Shown here in pieces: positions 58,362 through 64,000 of a DNA stretch of 64,000 nucleotides (within the stretch, counting starts at the first letter, position 1; every line of letters begins with the position of its first letter). The translations under genes and the position numbers were made by a program. The notes below the pieces were generated by a model. It was not told the origin of the DNA, did no database searches, and worked only from the letters and a program-made list of their open reading frames with translations. The stretch comes from Duganella alba (GTDB taxonomy: Bacteria; Pseudomonadota; Gammaproteobacteria; Burkholderiales; Burkholderiaceae_D): assembly GCF_009674495.1 (NCBI RefSeq), contig NZ_WKJN01000001.1, positions 310,001-374,000 on the forward strand, read 5' to 3'.

Positions 58362-59600
58362 TCAGAACCGCCAGCGCAGCGACATGGTCAGGCTGCGCTC
58401 GGTCTGCGATGGCTGCTCGGCGATCAGCCGCCGCGCCGGGCGGTCGCTGCGCACCAGCAGCGCTTCGGTCATCAGCGACAGGCTGTCGGACAGGGGCCAG
58501 TCATAGGCCAGCGCGACGCCGTAGCCGTTTTCGTTGTTGGGATCGGCGGGCAGAATGTCGTGCTCGCGGGTGCGGAAGCGGTCGTAGCGCAGCGCCGCCG
58601 TGCCGGGACCGAGCGGATGGCTGGCCAGCGCGTACCACGACTGGAAATCCAGCGCCACCGCGTTAGGTCCCATCAGCGTATCGCCGCGCATGGCCTGCAT
58701 CGCCAGCTCCCACCGGCCCTGCGGCCGCCAGACGGCGCTGACATGGTCGAAGCGCGTGCGCCAGCTGTACTGCCAGTCCTTCACCGTCAGCGGATCGCCC
58801 AGGTTATCGTAATGCAGCGCCGCCAGTTCCAGCCGCGTGCCGAGGTTCAGGTTGGCGCCGGCGTAGTAACCCGGCTTGCCGTCGACTTCGCGGTAGGGAT
58901 GGATGTCGCGCCATTGCCTCGGAATCGGCCCATCGGCGCGGTACACCGGCAGGTCGGGCAGCTTCACGGTGTCGAAGCGGCCGGCGATGCGGTCGCTGAT
59001 CGACCAGCCGCGCCAGGCCAGCAAGGTGCCGGTGGGATCATTACCGTTGAAGACGGCGGCCACCACGCCCACATCATAGGGCGCGTCGATGTAGCGCCCC
59101 AGCCGGCGCGCGCTCCATTCGACGCCGTTGGTGCGCAGCTCCTCGCCGATCCAGCTGTTGATGGCGGAGCTGGAGATGGTGTGCTTCGGCACCCAGCCGA
59201 CGCTGTCATAATCGATTTCCACGCTGGTCGGCGGGAAGAAGAAACCGGCCTTGACGCGCATCTTCCAGGCCCCGGACGGCACGGGACTCCACGCCAGGAA
59301 GGCTTCGCGCACATCGACCACGCCGCGGTGCTGCTGATCGGCGCTCAGTTCGAGGGTGGCGCCGATGCTGTCGCTGATGTCGGCATCGCCGCGCAGCACG
59401 GCCTGGCCGATGCTCAGGCGCGGCGAGCCGGCATCGTAGCGGGTCTTGCCCATGCCGCTGTCGAGAAAGCTGCGGCTGGCGTCGGAATCGACGGCGCGCA
59501 CGTCGAGCAGGCCGCGCCACTCCACCGCTTGCGCGCTGCCGGCGGCGAGGGCCAGGGCCAGCCAGCCGGCGGGATGGAAAGAGCGCGATGGGAATGTCAT
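58362..59600 (-). CDS. Porin-like outer-membrane protein
   Basis: A 412-aa protein with a signal peptide (ends SAQA, about residue 28) and a barrel with alternating aromatic strands ending in a terminal Phe (MSLRWRF). It resembles phosphate-selective porin O/P-like proteins: KAGFFFPPTSVEIDYDS and LSIGQAVLRGDADIS. Substrate unknown. ATG at 59600, no ribosome site seen. Divergent from the next gene. Confidence 0.7.
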   Translation of the reverse strand: MTFPSRSFHPAGWLALALAAGSAQAVEWRGLLDVRAVDSDASRSFLDSGMGKTRYDAGSPRLSIGQAVLRGDADISDSIGATLELSADQQHRGVVDVREAFLAWSPVPSGAWKMRVKAGFFFPPTSVEIDYDSVGWVPKHTISSSAINSWIGEELRTNGVEWSARRLGRYIDAPYDVGVVAAVFNGNDPTGTLLAWRGWSISDRIAGRFDTVKLPDLPVYRADGPIPRQWRDIHPYREVDGKPGYYAGANLNLGTRLELAALHYDNLGDPLTVKDWQYSWRTRFDHVSAVWRPQGRWELAMQAMRGDTLMGPNAVALDFQSWYALASHPLGPGTAALRYDRFRTREHDILPADPNNENGYGVALAYDWPLSDSLSLMTEALLVRSDRPARRLIAEQPSQTERSLTMSLRWRF

Positions 59601-59656
59601 GGCTGCATGATACACGGCTATAATCCTAGTCCTCAACGTGACGAAGAAAGCTTCGG

Positions 59657-60145
59657 ATGATTAAAAGTTTGCGTATTGCCGGACTGGCGTTGCTGGCCTG
59701 CGTGTCCGGCGCGGCCATGGCCGACGGTTTCGAGACCATCGAATCGGCGCCGCTGAAGGAAGTCTGGATCAACGGCGGTTTCTACTCCTACCACTTCCAG
59801 CGCGACAAGGGCCTCAACGACAGCAATCCCGGCCTGGGCGCCGAATGGCGTTTTTCCACCGTGGCCTCGGCCACCGTCGGTCGCTTCTACAACAGCGACC
59901 GCGCGTACTCGAACTACGCCGGCGTGTATTACCAGCCGTGGAAGATCGGCCCGGTACGCATCGGCGCGGTGGTCGGCGGCTTTAGCGGCTATCCTAAAAT
60001 GCGCGATGGCGGCTGGTTCCCCGCCGCCATCCCTACCCTCAGCTACGAATACGAACGCGTTGGCGTCAACGTCGCCATCGTGCCGTCGTACAAGGACCGC
60101 CTGTACGGCGCGCTGTCGATTCAGCTCAAGCTGAAGGCATTCTGA
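59657..60145 (+). CDS. Small outer-membrane beta-barrel protein
   Basis: A 162-aa protein with a signal peptide (ends GAAMA, residue 22) and about eight predicted strands ending SIQLKLKAF. The size and layout (SYHFQRDKG early, then FYNSDRAYSNY, and GGFSGYP) recall PagP-type lipid A acyltransferases, but the match is weak. TATAAT at 59618-59623 precedes it. The 3' end overlaps the convergent thpR by 20 bp. Confidence 0.6.
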   Translation: MIKSLRIAGLALLACVSGAAMADGFETIESAPLKEVWINGGFYSYHFQRDKGLNDSNPGLGAEWRFSTVASATVGRFYNSDRAYSNYAGVYYQPWKIGPVRIGAVVGGFSGYPKMRDGGWFPAAIPTLSYEYERVGVNVAIVPSYKDRLYGALSIQLKLKAF

Positions 60146-60719
60146 AGCTGGCCAGCACGTTGTAAGGACGTGCCTGGCCGATGTGACTGTGCAGCAGCAC
60201 CAGCTCGCGCACAGTCCATTCCACCGGCCGCACGTCCTGCGGCGCCGCCGTCACATCGTCATAAAGCATGGTCACGTGCGGCGTGTAGCTGTGCGGATTG
60301 CCTGCGATGCCGGCCTTCAGCAGCGCGCTGGCCAGGTTGCGGTACAGCGCCGTCACGCCCACCACGCCATCGTCGCCGGTCAGCACGAAAGGACGATTGC
60401 GGGCGCCGTTGATGAAGGTTTTCGCGGCATTGAAGCTGACCGTGAACGGCGGCGTGGCGGCAGCCACCTGCGACGCGGCCGCCGAGGCACGCGCGATCAG
60501 CGCCTCCGGAATGCCGGCGAAGTCGCCCAGATTGCACAAGGTGCAGTGCAGCTTGGCGTCGGCGATCGGGCGGCCCTGCATGCCGTGGTGCGTCTTCAGC
60601 TCAGCCGTCAGTGCGCCGATGCTGGCGATGGCTTCCGCGTCCGGCGCGATGGCGAAGAAGATCCGGTCCGTCAGTTTCGGCGGCGGCTCAAAGTCGAACA
60701 GGGAGGCTTGCTGGCTCAT
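60126..60719 (-). CDS. thpR: RNA 2',3'-cyclic phosphodiesterase (2'-5' RNA ligase family)
   Basis: A 197-aa 2H phosphoesterase with both catalytic motifs: LHCTL (His58) and PHVTM (His about 148). Opens cyclic 2',3'-phosphates on RNA. Start overlaps the regA stop (ATGA), making it the last gene of the cyo-surf1-regBA string. Confidence 0.85.
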   Translation of the reverse strand: MSQQASLFDFEPPPKLTDRIFFAIAPDAEAIASIGALTAELKTHHGMQGRPIADAKLHCTLCNLGDFAGIPEALIARASAAASQVAAATPPFTVSFNAAKTFINGARNRPFVLTGDDGVVGVTALYRNLASALLKAGIAGNPHSYTPHVTMLYDDVTAAPQDVRPVEWTVRELVLLHSHIGQARPYNVLASFRMPSA

Positions 60720-61255
60720 TTGACCCGCTGCTTTTCAAGTTTGCGCGCCAGCGTGCGCCGGTGCATGCCAAGGCGGCGCGCCGCTTCGGAGATATTGAAG
60801 TCGGTCTCCGCCAGCACCGTGTGGATGTGCTCCCACTCCAGCGTCTTGACCGAGGTGGTGCGCGTGCTCAGTTCCAGCTCCGCCGTGCCGGCCACGTGCT
60901 CGAAGGCGGCTTCGATATCGTCGGTGTTGGACGGCTTGGCCAGGTACTGGCAGGCGCCAAGCTTGATCGCTTCCACCGCCGTGTTGATGCTGGCAAAGCC
61001 GGTCAGCACCACGATCAGCATTTCCTCGTCATGCTCGTGCAGCATCTGCACGCAGGCCAGGCCGGAGGAATTGCCCTTCAATTTCAGGTCCACCACCGCG
61101 TAGCCGGGCGAGTTCTCGACCAGCAGCGCGCTGGCCTCGTCGACGTTTTCCGCCAGCAGCACGGTGTAGCCGCGCCGCTCGAAGGAACGGCCCAAGGTAC
61201 GGGCGAACGCCGCATCATCTTCCACCAGCAGCAGTACGCGATCTTCCATAGTCAT
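60716..61255 (-). CDS. regA: Redox response regulator RegA/PrrA/ActR
   Basis: A 179-aa regulator: receiver domain (EDD at 12-14, phospho-acceptor Asp56 in VVDLKLKGNSSG, Lys in YLAKPSNT) and a Fis-type HTH at the end (NISEAARRLGMHRRTLARKLEK). This short two-domain layout and the neighbouring kinase identify the RegA group, which controls respiration and redox genes. ATGA overlaps with both neighbours. Confidence 0.92.
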   Translation of the reverse strand: MTMEDRVLLLVEDDAAFARTLGRSFERRGYTVLLAENVDEASALLVENSPGYAVVDLKLKGNSSGLACVQMLHEHDEEMLIVVLTGFASINTAVEAIKLGACQYLAKPSNTDDIEAAFEHVAGTAELELSTRTTSVKTLEWEHIHTVLAETDFNISEAARRLGMHRRTLARKLEKQRVK

Positions 61256-62643
61256 GTCGTTTGTTGTTCCGATTTGATTTCAATGGCGGACAAGGGCAGC
61301 GTCAGGCGCACCATCGCCCCGCCCTGCTCGCGGTTGGTCGCCGTCACCTCGCCGCCCAGCGTACGCGCCACGTTCAGCACCAGGAACAGTCCCAGCCCGC
61401 CGCCGGGACGGCCCTTGCTGGAATTGTACGGCTTGCCGAACTGCGCCAGTATGGACGGTGCGAAGCCCGGACCGTTATCGGTCACCAGCAGCACCAGTAC
61501 GCCGCCTTCGATGCTGGCTTCCATGCGCAGCCACTGCGGCGAGGCCTCCAGCGCATTATCCAGCACATTGCAGATCATTTGCTTGAGGGTGGAGTCGGAC
61601 ACCACCGGCAGGTCCAGCTCGATGCGGTTCTCGAACACGAATTCGCTCACCGGACGGCCGATGCGCCACTCGGCCACCACTTCGTCGAGGAAGGTATTGA
61701 TGGTGGTGGCGGCCGACGACTCGCCGCGCGCCTCGCCGGCCGACATCAGGATGCCGCTGACGATGGACTTGCAGCGCTTGAGCTGCGTCTGCATCTCGCT
61801 GATCTCTTCCTGCAGCACAGGATTGCCTTTGAATTCCGGCATATGCTTCCAGTCGCCTAGGATCACCGCCAGCGTCGCCAGCGGCGTGCCCAGTTCATGC
61901 GCGGCGCCGGACGCCAGCAGGCCCATACGCACGATGTGCTCTTCCTCGGCCGCGCGCTGGCGCAGGTCCGACACGTCCGCCGCGCTGCTGCGCATGTTCT
62001 GCATGATGCGCGTGATGAAGATCACCAGCAGCGCCGCATCCAGGATGAAGCACAGCAGCATGCCCTGCACGTACAGGCTGAAGATGCCCAGCGCGTGGTC
62101 CTGCGGCAGCGGCAGCGGTTCGGAGAACAGCGCCAGTCCGGCGATGCAGGCGCCGGTGACGATAACGATGGTCCAGGTCGACCACGTCTCCAGCAGCACC
62201 GCGCCCAGGATCACGTGCAGCAGGTACAGGAACACGAAGGGATTGGTGGCGCCGCCGCTCAGGTACAGCTGCGCCGTCAGGCTGGCCACGTCCACGGTCA
62301 GCGCCAGCAGCAGTTCGCTGTTGGAGACCACCTGGTTTTCCTGCCAGCGCAAGATGCTGGCGACGTTGAAGGCGATCAGGCAGGCCAGCACATTCAGCAT
62401 GGCCGGCATCGGCAGCTGCACGCCCAGCAGGATCGAGGCGGTGGTGATGGTGGTGATCTGGCCGATCACGGCGATCCAGCGCAACTGGATCAGCTGCTGC
62501 ATGTTCTTGTGGCCGGCCGCGTGGGTGATGGTGCTGGCGGAAGCGTTGGCCGACGCCAGCGGCTCTACGACGGGAAGACGGGACCCATGCCATGGCCGGC
62601 GCGGACCGCCGTCGTAAGGATTTCTATTTTTGTTTGCGCGCAT
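61252..62643 (-). CDS. regB: Redox sensor histidine kinase RegB/PrrB
   Basis: A 463-aa kinase with six membrane helices (about 55-215), the ubiquinone-binding heptapeptide GGATNPF at 130-136, H-box GAAHELGTPLATLAV (His249), the redox-active Cys position in LKRCKSIVSGIL (Cys291) and the ATPase boxes NVLDNALEAS, DNGPGF and GGGLGLFL. It senses quinone pool redox state. It lies right after the cyo/SURF1 genes, so the sensor and a quinol-consuming oxidase are linked. Overlaps SURF1 by 20 bp. Confidence 0.93.
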   Translation of the reverse strand: MRANKNRNPYDGGPRRPWHGSRLPVVEPLASANASASTITHAAGHKNMQQLIQLRWIAVIGQITTITTASILLGVQLPMPAMLNVLACLIAFNVASILRWQENQVVSNSELLLALTVDVASLTAQLYLSGGATNPFVFLYLLHVILGAVLLETWSTWTIVIVTGACIAGLALFSEPLPLPQDHALGIFSLYVQGMLLCFILDAALLVIFITRIMQNMRSSAADVSDLRQRAAEEEHIVRMGLLASGAAHELGTPLATLAVILGDWKHMPEFKGNPVLQEEISEMQTQLKRCKSIVSGILMSAGEARGESSAATTINTFLDEVVAEWRIGRPVSEFVFENRIELDLPVVSDSTLKQMICNVLDNALEASPQWLRMEASIEGGVLVLLVTDNGPGFAPSILAQFGKPYNSSKGRPGGGLGLFLVLNVARTLGGEVTATNREQGGAMVRLTLPLSAIEIKSEQQTT

Positions 62644-63409
62644 CTCGGATTACCCATACCGTCGCCGCAGCCACCATCAGGGCCAGTGCGTACCAGGTGA
62701 TAGCATAAACCAAGTGGTTGTTGACGAAGGAAATAACTGTCAGACCGCCGACAGGCTGTTCGCCCGCCACCGCGCCGGCCGCCCTGGCCGACGCCGCATC
62801 GGCATCGACAAAGTACGGCGCCACGGCCGGCAGTCCGCGTGCCTGCGCAATCGCCTGCACGTCGCGAGTGTACCAGTAGTTGCGCGCCGGCTCATTCTGG
62901 CGCAGGCGCCCCGCCACCTCGGTCAGGCGCAGCAGGCCGCTGAACGATACCACCGGGCCTTGCGCCGCCTTGCACGCATCGGCGGTCGCCATCGGCGGCG
63001 CCGGCTGAGGTTTCCAACCGCCGACGCCAGCCGGAATGAAGCCGCGGTTGACCATGACGATGCCGCCGTCCGCCGTGCACAGCGGCGTCAGCGCCCAGTA
63101 GCCGATGCCGCGCTCCAGCGACGCCAGCACCTGGGTGGTGGCGCCGTCCAGCAGCACGCCGCTGAGCCGCACGCGGCGATAGTCGTCCGCCTCGGCGTTC
63201 AGTCGCGGCCATTGCGCCATCGAAGGCGCCGGCGCCGGCGCGGCGTGCACGCGCTGGTCGACGCGCTCGATCAGCGCCAGTTTCCATTGAAGCCTGAATA
63301 CCTGCCACGTCCCTAAAGCAAAAAACCCTGCAAACATCACCCCGGCCGCGAGGACCAGGATGACGCGCAGGGCGCGGGAACGTTGGCGCTTGGATGCGCC
63401 CGCCATCAT
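62624..63409 (-). CDS. SURF1 family cytochrome oxidase assembly protein
   Basis: A 261-aa inner-membrane protein with helices at both ends (ILVLAAGVMFAGFFALGTWQVFRL and YAITWYALALMVAAATVWVI) and a periplasmic domain between (VLASLERGIGYWALTPL, VNRGFIP, YWYTRDVQAIA). SURF1 helps heme insertion into heme-copper oxidases. ATGA overlap with cyoD. Confidence 0.9.
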   Translation of the reverse strand: MMAGASKRQRSRALRVILVLAAGVMFAGFFALGTWQVFRLQWKLALIERVDQRVHAAPAPAPSMAQWPRLNAEADDYRRVRLSGVLLDGATTQVLASLERGIGYWALTPLCTADGGIVMVNRGFIPAGVGGWKPQPAPPMATADACKAAQGPVVSFSGLLRLTEVAGRLRQNEPARNYWYTRDVQAIAQARGLPAVAPYFVDADAASARAAGAVAGEQPVGGLTVISFVNNHLVYAITWYALALMVAAATVWVIRDARKQK

Positions 63410-63816
63410 TGCATGTCTTGCATGTTGTGAACGTCGTTACCCATCGAAGGCATCATGTTGATGTTCATGTGGTACATGACCCAGATCGAGCCAGCCAGCA
63501 CGATCACCAGCAGCACCAGCGTGAAGATGGTGGCCAGCATCGACCAGCCGCCTTCCGCCTTGCCGCTCATGTGCAGGAAGTAGACCATGTGGACCACCAC
63601 CTGGATCGCGGCGAACGCCAGAATCACGATGGCGGTGGTGCTCGACTTGTCGAACGCCTTGGTCATCACCAGGTAGAACGGAATCGCGGTCAGGATCACC
63701 GACAGGATGAAACCGATCGCGTAGTCCTTCAGGCTGCCGTGGTGGCCGTCGCCGCCGTGACCGTGGTCATCGTGGCCGTGGTGGTTGTGCTCAGAGTGGT
63801 TGTGTGGTGCGCTCAT
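63406..63816 (-). CDS. cyoD: Cytochrome o ubiquinol oxidase subunit IV
   Basis: A 136-aa subunit with a His-rich N-terminus ([18 protein letters not shown]) and three membrane helices ([61 protein letters not shown]). The start at 63816 overlaps the cyoC stop. Confidence 0.92.
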   Translation of the reverse strand: MSAPHNHSEHNHHGHDDHGHGGDGHHGSLKDYAIGFILSVILTAIPFYLVMTKAFDKSSTTAIVILAFAAIQVVVHMVYFLHMSGKAEGGWSMLATIFTLVLLVIVLAGSIWVMYHMNINMMPSMGNDVHNMQDMQ

Positions 63817-64000
63817 GGCAGAACTCCCATCAGATAGACAAAGGTAAAGACGCCGATCCAGATCACGTCCAGGAAGTGCCAGAACATCGACAGGCACATC
63901 AGGCGACGGTTGTTTTCCGGCGTCAGGCCGTGCTTGGCCAGCTGGAAGCACAGGGTCACCAGCCAGATCGAACCGAAGGTCACGTGCAGGCCGTGGGTGC
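63813..64000 (-). CDS. cyoC: Cytochrome o ubiquinol oxidase subunit III (C-terminal part)
   Basis: The last 62 codons are present and run off the right edge. The end [23 protein letters not shown] is the typical final helix of CyoC. The rest of the cyo operon (cyoB, cyoA) should lie beyond the window. Confidence 0.92.
   Translation of the reverse strand, partial: THGLHVTFGSIWLVTLCFQLAKHGLTPENNRRLMCLSMFWHFLDVIWIGVFTFVYLMGVLP

Noticed and set aside
59657..60145. Confident PagP assignment
   Set aside because: Only size, barrel character and loose residue spacing agree; the catalytic His/Asp/Ser set could not be aligned.

Overview
The window comes from a high-GC betaproteobacterium, most likely of the Oxalobacteraceae (Duganella/Massilia/Janthinobacterium group). 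This is inferred from gene content (FadE-type acyl-CoA dehydrogenase, Tat-tagged Mqo, cyo oxidase followed by SURF1 and RegB/RegA, RlhA, a REP-like GGGTCTGACCCC palindrome) and from strong G/C preference at third codon positions. No rRNA, tRNA or CRISPR array was seen.

Layout. 1-11 kb is ordinary chromosome: a PRC-barrel protein, a ferritin-like DUF455 protein, fadE, a GlxA-type regulator divergent from class III alcohol dehydrogenase, a chemoreceptor coupled to a CitE-like lyase, malate:quinone oxidoreductase and an autoregulated MarR repressor. 11.3-13.0 kb holds an unrecognised 565-aa protein with a PD-(D/E)XK-like nuclease motif. 13.1-21.9 kb is a complete-looking filamentous (inovirus) prophage of about 8.73 kb: repressor, small early genes, Rep, ssDNA-binding protein, tiny membrane proteins, major coat, pIII, pVI, Zot/pI and pIV secretin, plus a coiled-coil protein flanked by six copies of a 13-bp palindromic motif. 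Both ends carry 28-bp sites that look like Xer dif sites and share the central hexamer, so the phage probably integrated at the chromosomal dif. A 391-aa tyrosine recombinase abuts the right-hand site.

23.2-29.7 kb is a catabolic cluster: ROK kinase, CutC-family protein, a complete polar amino-acid ABC transporter, glycosylasparaginase, and a LacI regulator on the opposite strand. The combination suggests uptake and breakdown of GlcNAc-asparagine-type glycoasparagines. 29.7-37.1 kb is a four-gene Wadjet (JetABCD/MksFEBG) anti-plasmid system, tightly packed with 1-4 bp gene contacts; the LacI gene follows only 4 bp after jetD. 37.4-39.3 kb is rlhA.

39.6-50.9 kb contains a discoidin-diheme oxidoreductase lipoprotein, a divergent DUF1080/esterase pair, a cNMP-binding thioredoxin-reductase-like flavoprotein, and a phosphotransacetylase-acetate kinase-FabI-HMA operon. 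49.6-53.2 kb is a Fur-box-controlled iron locus (PepSY membrane protein and TonB-dependent receptor). The rest carries a repeat-rich DUF2799 lipoprotein, a chemoreceptor/EAL pair, a porin-like protein, a small outer-membrane protein, and the terminal run cyoC-cyoD-surf1-regB-regA-thpR on the minus strand, linking a quinone-sensing two-component system to a quinol oxidase.

The most notable material is the dif-integrated inovirus with its palindrome array and adjacent recombinase, the candidate glycoasparagine operon, and a Wadjet system 8 kb from a phage whose replicative form is the kind of small circle Wadjet destroys. All family names are from sequence motifs read by eye; no database search was run.
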